From contig BLJB01000227.1 of assembly GCA_013423325.1 (NCBI GenBank), positions 4,917-68,916 of the forward strand: a stretch of DNA of 64,000 bases. The letters run 5' to 3'. The stretch is from Usnea hakonensis. Taxonomy: Eukaryota; Ascomycota; Lecanoromycetes; Lecanorales; Parmeliaceae. A program made the position numbers and the translations under genes. Shown piece after piece: positions 34,301 to 44,515 of the stretch (positions are counted from its first letter, which is position 1; every line of letters starts with the position of its first letter). A model generated the notes under the pieces. That model was not told where the DNA came from. It saw only the letters and a list, made by a program, of their open reading frames with translations, and searched no databases.

Positions 34301-35389
34301 ATTTTTAATCGTGATAGCATTCAGGGCCCGATAATCCACGCAAAGGCGTAGCCCACCTCCGGGCTTACGGGCGAAGAGGACTAGGGACGCGGCCGAGGAC
34401 TTACTAGGGCGGATAAAACCTTTCGCGAGGTTGTCATCCAGGAATTTCTTAAGTACCTCCAACTCGCCTGCGGACATACCGTAGAGGGGGCCGAATGGGG
34501 GTACCTTACCGGGTTCCAGCTCGATTTTGTGATCGATTTCGCGGTGGGGGGGAAGCTTATCAGCTTCGGTCTGGGAAAAGACGTCCAGGAAGTCGTAGTA
34601 TTCTCTAGGGAGTACAGAGCTGGGGTCGGTACGGATCTTAGGCCTCAAGGCCTTCTCGATATCCCTCATAGTGGCCGCAAAGACCTCGACCCCCGGCTTC
34701 TTACTCAGAAGCGCGAAGGGTGCGGCCCCAATCAGGCAGATTGATAAGGGTTTAGGTTTGGAACTCGGGGGTAGCTGGGAGAGCTTAGTAGCTCGCAAGG
34801 CGGCCGCGATAGGGTTTGCATAGAGCCTAGCCTGCCTTCGCTGGTCGCTAAGGTGGCGGGTCGAGGCGCTGGGGAGAGACCTAATTTCTAAGGGGGCGAG
34901 CGCTGGGACTTTGCTGGGTAGAAACGAGAGGCTAGGACCTTCAGTGGACTCTAGGGCTACCCCCCCGAAGGAGAGCGTGTTCCCGTCTACCCTAAGGCGA
35001 AGATTGACCTTATGCTTCTCCATCCATAGAAGGCCGATAATGACATCCCAGCCCGAGAGGTCTGTAACATAGAAGGTGGTCTCGATTGGAGGGTGGCCAG
35101 GTACAACGAACCCACAACGAGTCGTATGGGTAACAGGGCCGGAAGCGGCGGGCTTTCCGTCGAATCCGTCTAGATCTCTAGGGGTATCAAGGGGGGTCAA
35201 GGGTAGATTCTTGTTTCGCGCATAGGTGGCATCAACAAAACTCTCAGAAGAAGCTCCGGTATCATACAGTATTTCAGCCGTATAATCTATTTCATTAGAA
35301 TTTACCCCGCATACTAATGCGAGAGTACTATCTAGACAAGGTTCTGGAATCAAGGCTTTCAAGGTACCGGATCTTAACTTCAAAGGAGG
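31358..35389 (-). pseudogene. Gypsy-2 Pol (protease, RT, RNase H, integrase, chromodomain) with nonsense codons
   Basis: The 35383-33950 part is one long open frame. It has an aspartic protease with DTGAS (near 35265) and an RT with FTKLDIIAAFNKIR (near 34235) and AYIDDILIYS (near 34040). After one TAA at about 33947 (a former Gln), the RT thumb and RNase H follow (VVETDASDEVVVG near 33600). The integrase (32821-32240) has an HHCC-like zinc segment (CHDCARAK), first catalytic Asp in SMDFIVGLP, second in ITDRGTQF and Glu in FHPETDG. A C-terminal chromodomain is at about 31660-31515 (WVVESIEDS, VKWENA, TWETLEYV). At least seven nonsense codons interrupt it, so this copy is not autonomous as it stands. 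Confidence 0.85.
32563..32640 (-). repeat. 39-bp in-frame tandem duplication inside the integrase
   Basis: Two perfect 39-bp units in tandem duplicate the 13 residues HISMDFIVGLPLS, which include the first catalytic Asp of the integrase core. The frame is kept on both sides. Confidence 0.9.
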
Positions 35390-35392
35390 TTA

Positions 35393-36687
35393 TTTGCCAA
35401 CCGCTAGTCCCTGCACGCGACGGTGCGCAGGGACTATGCTTTTCCCGACTCACCCGTAGTCACTAGCGCTAAGGGCGCAGTCGTAACTATTCTAACGCTA
35501 GTACGGTTCGCTGGTTTCTTCTCGCAGTCCGCAGCATGGTGGCCTAGTTCACCGTAGTAGAGGCAGAGGTCATTATCTCGTCGGCGTTATTTTTCTGTAG
35601 AGGACAGGGGCCCGCGGGGCTTAGAGCCTATTTTGGATAAGTCCATTGCCGTATTTCCGTTATTAGTAGAGACATGAACAGCCTGGTTATCGGCGTACAC
35701 GTGTACTGCTGGCGCGGTAGTATTTGTATTCTGGCGATTCGCCTTGGAGCTTGATTTCGCAAATCGCTCCCGAAGCTGGCGTTCCCTAGTATCCCGATAT
35801 TGGCATTCTTCGACTAACTGATCAAAAGTGAGCTGGTGGACCCTAACGCTGACTAGGTGGCTAGCGAGCTCCTAGCAAAGACCGTTCTATAGGTGGAATT
35901 TTGACGTTTCCTCATCGAAACCGGTATTGCCGATCTTAGCGGCAAATAGCGAGAGGTATTCGGCGAATGGCTTATTAGTTTAACGTAGATTTATAATATA
36001 ATATTAAGCGGTATTCCGTTTGTCTGCATCCCTAAAGGCTAGCCGCAAGGCCCCAACAAGCTACTCGATATCTCTAACGTAGGTCGGGCTATCCTCATTT
36101 ATCCTCGGGTAGATTTGGTCTGCCGCCTTACCCTCTAGTCGTCCGTACGTATACCTCACCTAGGAGGCATCGGTAGGGTACTAGTCGGCATTATCCCTAA
36201 GTTTGAACTTGAGTTTCGTAACCTATTGCTCCAAGGTCGCACGATCTCCTGAGTACATAGGCGGATCTGGGACCCTCGGCGAACGTTTAGTAGTATTAGG
36301 GTTGGCCGAGGCAGCGCTTGCGTTGAACGAGCGGGCGAGCTGCCTATCTAAGTCCTTGATTTAAGCCTGGAAGCTATCGGTACTATCTTCCAATTCCTTC
36401 TATTAGCGTTCTGATTGTTTAGTAGCATTAATCTCCAATTGGTCGTACTTAGCTTTTAGATCACGAATAGCTTCGCCGTCACGGTTAAAGGCTATTTCTA
36501 GTATCCTCCGGAGTTGGTCTAGATTCTCGTTAACAGCTTTGACTAAGGCTTAGTTATTGTTCAGGCCTCCTAAGGTAGCTAATATTATATCTTCGGGGAT
36601 TAGTTCGAGTTAGTCTTGACTGGTCGACTGGGAGGTGCCGTCAGGCGTTGACGTCGACCCAAAGGACTAAGAGAAATTGCGAGGCAT
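35393..36687 (-). pseudogene. Gypsy-2 Gag with nonsense codons
   Basis: Starts at the ATG at 36687 (MPRNFS) and runs in one frame to a TAA at about 35390-35392, broken by about a dozen TAG/TAA codons at Gln/Trp-like positions. A central helical Gag region (RATLEQ-VTKLKFKLRDNADQYPTDAS, FAEYLSLFAAKIG) is followed by a zinc knuckle DLCLYYGELGHHAADC. The second Cys of the knuckle has become Tyr, a G-to-A change. After the final TAA the frame enters the protease without a shift, so Gag and Pol may have been one ORF. Confidence 0.75.
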
Positions 36688-36735
36688 AGTAATAAGGGTG
36701 CAACAATAATGCTACAGTATGAGTAGTGTTCGTAA

Positions 36736-36979
36736 TATCAAGGTTCGGACTGAGATCTACGGGCGCGCGGCTTGGTATTGATGATTTGGCTTGCTAACTA
36801 TAGTGGAGGCTAGTTATACAAGACGAACACGAAGAGGAAAGAAAGAGAAAGAGAGTTCGCTCGAGAAATCAGCCCTTTAAATACCCGTACTCCGCACGCT
36901 AGCAATCGATGTACGTGTTTAGAATAAGTGAATGCAGATTTGATGTCACATGCTATACATGTGTTGAGAAACCGTGACA
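36736..36979 (-). repeat. 5' LTR of Gypsy-2
   Basis: 244 bp; begins TATCAAGG on the + strand (TG end changed to TA) and ends GTGACA. Pairs with 31103-31346. Confidence 0.9.
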
Positions 36980-38297
36980 AGAAATAATCGTTATAGAGCT
37001 AAAGAGTAGTATATAGATACTAGGTCTATATATAGATAGAAAATTAAGGTAGGGCCCTTATCTTAAGAAGATAAAGGCTAAAATAATATCCTAATACCTT
37101 ATACTATTAATAACGATAGCCTTAATATAGGGAATAACTCTAAATCGAGTACGTATAATATACTAGGCTATAGTCTAACCGGCGATAATATACGCGGCGG
37201 CTATCTAGTATAACCCGGCGGATATACGAGGAGTGATAAAAATATTAGGAAAATAACTAGAAATAATCTAGAATAAGTATCTAAGATATATCTCGGGAGT
37301 ATATAAGGCGATAAATATTAGAGAATTAGAGGTAAAGATAGATATTCCCTCTATATAGATCTCTTTAGATCTAGCGATCCTCTATTATTAAGCCCTTAGG
37401 GGTATATACGAGGTTACGAAAATTAGAAATATATATATCTATAGAGTATTCCGGGGGAAGTAAGATTATAAGATAAAGGTACTACTAATACCTACGATAA
37501 AGAAGTACTTATAGGTCGAGGGTACCCTCCCTAGGGGAGGGTAGGAATAATATAATATAAGGAAGAGAGAAAGGAAGAAGATAGAGATAATAAGAGAAAG
37601 AGTATAGGGCTAGAATAATATAGCTTAGCGTACCCTATAGGAAGGTTATTATACGGGTATACCTGAAAATAAGAGGATACTAGCTTAGGGTCCTAAAGAC
37701 TAGAAAACGAGGAGAATACTTTACTATAATTTTATAAAAGCCGAAAGCTCTACCTTAATCTAGATATAAATAGAGAAGATCGGGCTAGTATAATTCCTCT
37801 TCTATTATAAGGTCCTAGGTATCTATATAACTAGCTACGAATATAACTAGTTAAAATAAAATACTAAATATATCCTTATCTTTTATCTAAGGCTAGAATA
37901 ATTTAGACTAGTACTTCTAGAGTCTATAGGAACTAGTAATCTATAGAGAATACTAACTATTCTAAAAGGGGCGAGGGCGTTAACTAGATAGCTAATTTAA
38001 TCCGGCCTTCTAGATTAATATTCCCTAGTAAAAGACTAGTTATATAAAGGTAGAGCGACCTAAGGGATACTAGCGTTAATATAAAGGGGGTAGAAAAATA
38101 TGAGTATAGGAGATATCGAGCGATAATAGTTAAAGGTAGTATATAGACTTAAAATAGTAGAGATAAATAGGAGTATAATAAGGTTTTTTACTCTAGTAGT
38201 AGTAATACTATAAAGGTTTCCCTTATATTATTACTATAGAGCTTCCCATAATTATCTTTCACATAGTTAGATAGATACGAGTATGAATTCCAATCTA
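36980..38297 (+). mobile_element. RIP-destroyed Tad-like LINE, copy B, 3' part
   Basis: Continues the reading frame interrupted at 31102 and matches 2740-4056 of copy A: end of RT, then the C-terminal region. Ends GAATTCCAATCTA like copy A, followed by the 14-bp target duplication at 38298-38311. Confidence 0.85.
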
Positions 38298-38311
38298 ATT
38301 AAAATAGTAAA

Positions 38312-39055
38312 ACGTTTAGAATATATAGTTAAATATATTATATATTATTTAAATTCTAATAATTTAATATTAAATAAGATTAATAATATCTCTATTTTAT
38401 AGAGAACTTTATAATAAATATATTTCTAAAAGTTCGTATATTAGTCTTATTAAGATCTATTTTAACTAGAATCTTAATAGTCTATAAGAAAGTTTCCGAC
38501 TAAATTAAAATATCTTTAATTAGTAGTAATTTAAACGTCTAAATATAGTAATATATTAGAACCTTTTTATTAATAGTATAGTCTTCGAGTTTTTAATCTA
38601 GTTTTTTTAACTATTTAATAACTAGTATATTATATTTATTATAATATTTATAGAGTTTAAAGTTAGCTCTAAATATAGCTATTTTAGATAATAGAAGTAT
38701 AGAAGGTAAAAATAGTAAGATAAAAGGGAATAATAATATAATACTAATAAAATAAGAGACTCTAGATCTAATAATACTTGAGGGGGGTAATAAAGCTAAT
38801 AGAGATAAAATCTAAATAATCTTATTAGATATCTTAATAGAAAAATAATAAATAGAATATAAGAAATACTTTATATAATAAATTATCTTATAAAATAAAT
38901 AAAGTATAAAGCCTATAGATATATAAAGCGAGAATAGTAAATAAAATAAGAATTACTAATTACTTTCGAGACTATTAAAAAATCTAGATATAAATCTCTA
39001 GTTAATATATTAATAAGACTTATATAGGTAGAAAAGATAGTAACATTTCTATATA
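38312..39055 (+). mobile_element. Unidentified RIP-destroyed element, right part
   Basis: Continues the frame that was open at 28121 on the other side of the LINE. Gln-rich if TAG/TAA are read as mutated Gln codons. Ends near 39050, where composition returns to normal. Family unknown. Confidence 0.5.
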
Positions 39056-39112
39056 GAAGGCCCGAATATATACTACTATAATAACTAAGCACTAAGCCCT
39101 ATAAGGAGGCCA

Positions 39113-39291
39113 CCTGTGGAAGCCTTCTACCACCCAAATATAGAAGGCACATCACGCTTACTTCTAAAGAAACCACAGTTCCTACACCTTCCCGGAAAAT
39201 TCTCCTTCAACTTCTATAGACATCCACAGAGCGTCCGAGGCACATCCATCGATGTCGTATACTGCACCGTATCCCAGACCGCCACCGCCAT
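39113..39291 (+). pseudogene. Coding-like fragment cut off by the small LTR element
   Basis: Reads EAFYHPNIEGTSRLLLKKPQ and on to SIDVVYCTVSQTATAILG with ordinary codon composition, then runs into the LTR at about 39292. It lacks a start and an end. It might be a remnant of a gene lost to the flanking RIP block and the LTR insertion. No family recognised. Confidence 0.35.
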
Positions 39292-40645
39292 CTTAGGCAT
39301 GATTCCCGATTAGGCCTCGCGCGGCTTGGCGCCTTGGCATGGCGCACACATTTCGCTTCGGAGTCATTCTTTCTTCCACATATATTCACTATTATCAATA
39401 AAACCACCACTTTATGAAGCCATTCATATTAGTCCTGGACAATTGGTAGCAACGCCATCACGGTGCTTGCAGTCATCACTCGCTTCCGTTCATGAACTAA
39501 TTGCCTTGAATCCCAAAGGCCTCATACTAGCCTCAACACCAAATTCGCTCATCTACTAGTTACTCACTCATCCCCTGAGTCCCTACACGATTCAACAAAA
39601 CGATCTTTTCACTAGGCCATTCGCCATTTCATTCGTGAGTCACAATGGATGCAATCCAGGAGGCCGAACAGTACTGCGCTCTACATCCGGATCCATGGTA
39701 CCAAGCCGAGCAAAGAGCCATTCTACAAGAAATACTTGACGAGTTAAGAAAGCCACTACCACCACTACCACCATTACAGTCAATACCACTACCCCCACTG
39801 CAATTGCCACAGTTATAGTACGAGCATTCAACTCCGCCTGCTCTGCAAGTTCTGAAATAGGAGGCCAAAAAGCCACTGTACTAGGCAACTGTGGAGGATG
39901 AGACGGAGAGTACCGCGGAGAGTACCACGAAGCACGGAAACAGCATGCTTAGCAACAAGAGTATACTCTCCTCACTCTTATGCCTGTGCACCACACGATC
40001 TTCTGGAGACCTAGCTGCAGGCCTCAGCAACCTTCTTGCCTCCTCATTTGGCTCCTTTTTCGGCTTTCTACCCGCCTCCTTTTTCCGCTCTTTTCTGGCC
40101 TCCCAATTCGGCTGCATTCGGTACATGGAAGGCATGGAGGCCTCAGGCGAAGGATGAAGCATTGCAGTGGGAAGGCAATGAGAATGGTCAGGCATTGGAA
40201 GCACTGTTATTGGCCAGGGATTTAGCCCTACCAAATCAATTTCAATTCGGCAAATCCTCGGAAAATGCGCCACTCGACTTGCTTTCATGAATTTGGATCA
40301 CATGGATCTACTTGCGGAGAAACCGGCACCAAAAGCACTTGTTTTCAGCGATTTTCTCACTTTACTGGCCCCACCATGTTCACTAGGCCTCACCCAGCAT
40401 TGATAAGGGACAGCACTACTAAGACCTCGCTATCGCCATTGGCCATGAGGGCATGGCCTTTTTTCTTTTTTTGTGGGCATGTTGTCACGGTATACCTTAG
40501 GCGTGGTTCCCGATTAGGCCTAGCGCGGCTTGGCGCCCTGGCACAGCGCACTCACCTCGCTTCGGAGTCATTCTTTCTTCCACACACATTCAATATTATC
40601 AATAAAGCCACCACTTTATGAAGCTATTCATATTAGTCCTTGACA
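39279..40645 (+). mobile_element. Small non-autonomous LTR element
   Basis: Two direct repeats of about 150-163 bp (39292-39441 and 40483-40645), highly similar, flank about 1.04 kb. The right copy has the TGTCA..TGACA ends of an LTR. The left copy lacks a clear first dozen bases. Just inside the left LTR, TTGGTAGCAACG resembles a primer-binding site beginning TGG. The interior has a short frame from the ATG at 39645 (MDAIQEAEQYCALHPDPWYQ) with RIP-type TAG codons and no RT or integrase. That fits a TRIM/LARD-like non-autonomous retroelement. Confidence 0.65.
40483..40645 (+). repeat. Right LTR of the small element
   Basis: TGTCACGG..CTTGACA, 163 bp; pairs with about 39292-39441. Ends 69 bp before the ATG of the next gene, so it may supply or disturb its promoter. 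Confidence 0.65.
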
Positions 40646-40713
40646 TAGGGCTAAAATCAAGAATTGCCTACGGCAACAGGCTACGACAAATTCGCAACAT
40701 TTCTCCCCGAACA

Positions 40714-41454
40714 ATGGCATTCATAAACTGGTGGAAGGACCGATGTTCAGCGCTTTTACAAGCAAATCCTTTCACCAGGAAAACTATAAATCAGGAGGTA
40801 GAAATACTAGACAATGAAATGCAGTCTCGGTACGAAAAGATCCATGGAAGCGATGGGTTATGTGCTACAGTGATGGAACTATTTAATGCGTTGGCCGAAC
40901 TGAGATTAGAGGTTGGGTATGGGGACTATTTGGCGCACACGTGCGCCGCACTTGGAGCCGAGGATATGGGTGACATGGTCTGGAAGGTTGAGAGAATAGA
41001 CTGGCAAGAAATCGGACGACAGGTGAGGCAGGAGGAGGCTACAAGGGCCAAAGAAGAGCGCCGTCGACTCCCGCTCTCTCGAACCCCATATCTAGACGAT
41101 ATTGCCAAAGCTGCTGCCAGGCTTGGACACGACTTCGCGATAGTGCGATACCAAATCCTAGCATATGCGGACCGCAATGATTTCTGCCATTCGGGCGTGA
41201 AAAATATGATACAGCAAGGGGAATTTCAGGAGCTTGCAGAAAGGATCATGGAGGACAAGCGAGCGCTCGAAATCATTTATCGGGGGCGACCACACGACCA
41301 AATCGAAATGCGGGGCGTGATCAAAATTGTGGAAAAGGAATGGTTCGATACCCTGTTTGTCGACGAGCGCAAGGGGCGAGTGGTTAGGTTTGTTTTGTCA
41401 GGCAGGGGGGTGGAAAAGATGCGTAGAATGGAGTCCGCGCTGGCGAATCGATAG
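40714..41454 (+). CDS. Hypothetical helical protein
   Basis: The chosen start is the ATG in CGAACAATGGC (MAFINWWKDRCS). The frame runs 32 codons further up to an ATG that lies inside the LTR, which I reject. 246 residues, single exon, largely helical and charged (a basic/acidic segment QVRQEEATRAKEERRRLP near the centre). No membrane segment or known catalytic motif. Codon composition is normal and there are no breaks. Family not recognised. Confidence 0.6.
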   Translation: MAFINWWKDRCSALLQANPFTRKTINQEVEILDNEMQSRYEKIHGSDGLCATVMELFNALAELRLEVGYGDYLAHTCAALGAEDMGDMVWKVERIDWQEIGRQVRQEEATRAKEERRRLPLSRTPYLDDIAKAAARLGHDFAIVRYQILAYADRNDFCHSGVKNMIQQGEFQELAERIMEDKRALEIIYRGRPHDQIEMRGVIKIVEKEWFDTLFVDERKGRVVRFVLSGRGVEKMRRMESALANR

Positions 41455-43139
41455 GCTCCATACATTGAGTAGGGAGAGAGGGTGTATCGCTTTGTTTATG
41501 ACACCAGTGCCGGCATTTGTGTTCTCCCTTGGGAAAAGGCATCAATTACAACATATTTTAATGGTAATAAGTTTTTGGGGTTTGGCGGAGGGCTTCTACG
41601 CGTATAGTTTATACATTGCTTTTTACTACAGTCAAACGGAATTCTTTCTAGACTATTCTCCTCGGAAGCCCACACCTCCTAATATAGAGCATCTATAGTA
41701 CTTACTTTGATTTTAATCTATATCTACGTCGTTACTAATACTGTTATTATAGTAGCGTAAGCTAGGTAAAGTCCTCGCAAAATAGATATACTTATCCGCA
41801 GCATCGGATAGCGGTTACGTTTCCGAAGCCTTAGTTATCATTTTCAAATGGAAACCAACGGATATCTATGTCACATTCCCAGCTCTCTCCTAGATCAGTA
41901 CACCGGCTCCTGTCCATGGCACTTGAAAAAGAAGCTAGAAAGACATTAATTAGACGCCCCATTAGTAACGCACACCATTTCTAGCGCCGCAAGTAGCTAA
42001 TCCCAGCACCGCAGGCTCCAGGGCAAGATATATCAGTTAACAGTACCACCATCACTAGGACAATTACCATAGAATAGAGAAGCTCTAGAAGCCAAGTTTT
42101 TTTTTTTCAGGGCTCATAATCGCCGCGAAGTGCTATAACCGGGAGATTCTAACCTTTGGACAAATTAATGAAATTCTTGTTCCTAAGGAACGCCAACAAT
42201 GCCAACTTAGCCCCTAGGCAAAGAACATGGAAAAGTGTCTAGTAATAGCTATCAATCGTATCGTAGGTCCTGAACATTAGGAGATATATACCAAGCCTCC
42301 TTATTTAATTTATAGCGGAGATTAAGAATGGACTCGTTTGTTTTCTTCGTTAGGATGGCTTCCTTAACCACGCTCTTTCGCTCCTTTCCAAACCCTTCTC
42401 CATCACATCCTTATATTTCCTGAGTAAAACACAATATTTAGTACCCGAAATCCTCACCCTCCCTTCCCCCTCCCTCCTACTCCCTCTCCCACTCTTCTTC
42501 CATTCTTAATATACCTCTATATTTACCCCACACTCACGGACGGCAACTCCCTTTTTAGAAACTACTTGCTGCGTTAGCGCTGGTGTTAGCGTTGGTGTTA
42601 AATGAGGGAGGAAGGGGGAAGGAGAGGGGAGAAAAAGTTATATATAATTATATAATTCGCCCCCCCCCCCCGGCCTTAGTGATGGGTGGGTTTGAAGAGG
42701 GTTCGATGACAGGTATCTAGCTTTACATAATTTTTAAGATGGGCGAGGAGAGAGAGGGGGATGAGATTGTGGATGGGTTAGGATAGAAAGGTGGGTGGGT
42801 GAGGAGGTGGGAGATTTGAGCTGGATTGGAGGGTCTAGGTTGGTTGTGGATAGTAAGGAGAGATTTAGGGGGGTGGATGACTATACTGTGTTTGGGACGG
42901 TGGAGAGGGAGGGTGAGGGGGGGGTTGGGGGTGGAATGTGTATGATGGAATTTATTATAGGGTGAGCGGTTTGGTAGGGAGGGTGGGTTGTGGGAAGGGG
43001 GTATCCTTTTTTTGTGTCTAGTTTTCTTAAAGGGAGTGGAGTGTTTGTAGCGTTTGGACTTTTACTTCTTTATTCTTTTTATCTTTCTTTCTTTCTTTCC
43101 TTCAACGTGGTAATATTACAACTCTTCTCTCTATCCTCC
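41455..43139. other. Gene-free region with G-rich and low-complexity tracts
   Basis: 41700-42300 is moderately AT-rich without frames. A C12 run lies at about 42661, followed at 42680-42990 by a strongly G-rich + strand with many GGG runs. From 43050 to 43140 it is pyrimidine-rich (TCTTTCTTTCTTTCC). This is the 3' side of the minus-strand rhodopsin-domain gene, so part may be its 3' UTR. No gene. Confidence 0.5.
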
Positions 43140-44515
43140 CTACACTCCCTCCGCCGCCTCCCCTCTCCCATCACAAGACCCCTCCCCCTTCCCCCACCTC
43201 TCACTCCCATCAAACACTTCATATGCCCGTGGAGGCCGTACCCGTACCCACGCCTCATCGGCGGGAGAACCATTCTGCTTTCGCGACGATAAAGTCCATC
43301 CTCCAGATGCGCAGTAATCGAGGAACGGTTTTAGTGCTGGGGTACAGCTGCAGATGAGGCCTGTGTTTACTTCGAGGACCCTGGGGGGGCGTTAATGGGG
43401 TCCGGAAGGGGGTAAGAGGAAGATGGATTAGTGGGGATGGGGGGGGATGGGTTAGTGAGTTGAGAGGAAGATGGTGAAAGAAGAAAGGGAAGGCTCACAT
43501 CCAAAGCAAGTTCTTGCCGTCAAGCCATATCTGATCTGTTGAGGCATAGAGCATGTGGAGAAGGAGACCGTAGCGCGCGACGGCGACGGCGAATGCTCTG
43601 CGGGGGGGTTAAGAGGCCGGTCGTGAAGCGGATACGTGGGGAGTCTTACACTCCTCCACCCATAAATACGAGCATGACCCCTAGTTTGCCTTTCCGAGAC
43701 AGCCGTAACCGGCAGACCATTGGCATCGGCAGGACAAAGATGAGGAGATCAGAAATGATGTTCATGGAACTGTAAGCCAATGCTGCTGCGAGCCGGTTAT
43801 AGCAGCGCCACGGAGCCACGCTCCAGGCTAATTGAATTGGGATGCAGCCGAAGATTTGTGTTAGGAGATTGCTGGTTAGGTAGCCGAGTACGAAGAATGT
43901 GACAACCCAGGTGGAATATTTGAATCTGGTGCTTACGCTGAAGAGGCGGAGGTAGAGGAGGAGGATGCTGAGTTTGTAACCGAGGAGAGAGAGGAGGTAT
44001 AGGTAGGCAGAGGCGTAATCCCACTGACGGTGGATGTCAGTGTGGGGGAAGGTGTTTTGGGGTTGGATTTACCTTTTTGTATGTGATGAGGAGTTCGGGC
44101 CATAGATCTGCAGAGTGCCATCCGAAGCCATAATTCGTTCCTCGAAGCTTGGTGAGCACGTAATATACAGAGTAGAAGAAAAGCGTTCAGGAGCCCACCT
44201 AATGCGATAAGAACACTATATGCTATAACCAAGGGCTGTAGAATCATATAAGTAAAGCTGCACCGAGGAGGGGTGAGCTAGTCAGAAGAAGCGCTCACCA
44301 AAGTAACCATTCCAGCATCTTTGACATGTAAGAGCCAAGTAAGAGCCATAAGGATAAAGACAAGATCACTCACAGTCATCCCACCCAAGCGAGTGCGTCA
44401 CAAACGTTCTCGTCCAGACGCGCATGGCTACAAAGATGCTACTAACGGCGGGAGCGACGACGCAGACGACCACAATGGCATGTTGCTGGGTGGAGGGGTC
44501 GGTGTTAATTGCCAT
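43140..44515 (-). CDS. Fungal rhodopsin-domain integral membrane protein
   Basis: Minus-strand multi-exon gene. First exon 44515-44374: MAINTDPSTQQHA, a membrane helix, then RVWTRTFVTHSLGWDD, the family's signature after helix 1. Resolved later exons: 44023-43650, 43597-43499 and 43380-43140. They encode WDYASAYLYLLSLLGYKLSI..YLRLF, IFGCIPIQLAW..RCYN, and AYSSMNIISDLLIFVLPMPMV, the conserved core of fungal rhodopsin-domain (Pth11-related) membrane proteins. Before them YGFGWHSADLWPELLITYKK ends at 44073. I could not join the first exon to that segment in one frame (44150-44373). Either a small intron is missed or the copy is damaged there. Predicted to lie in the plasma membrane with about seven helices; ligand unknown. 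Confidence 0.75.

Larger units (their letters stand above)
31103..36979 (-). mobile_element. Young Ty3/gypsy chromovirus (Gypsy-2), nearly complete
   Basis: 5877-bp element on the minus strand, inserted in LINE copy B with a 4-bp target duplication AGAA. LTRs of 244 bp (31103-31346 and 36736-36979) differ at four sites, all transitions, so the insertion is recent relative to its neighbours. Gag, protease, RT, RNase H, integrase and chromodomain are all recognisable. Scattered TAG/TAA/TGA codons at former Gln and Trp positions show light RIP. Composition is close to that of normal genes, unlike every other transposon here. No tRNA-matching primer-binding site was recognised next to the 5' LTR. 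Confidence 0.93.

Noticed and set aside
31295..34744. Several + strand open frames across the gypsy element
   Set aside because: They are antisense to recognisable Gag-Pol domains on the minus strand.
38788..39048. Possible polypurine tract (AGGGGGG) plus LTR ending in AGTAACA
   Set aside because: No similar sequence at the left border of the element near 26246, and the G-run falls inside the extended destroyed reading frame.
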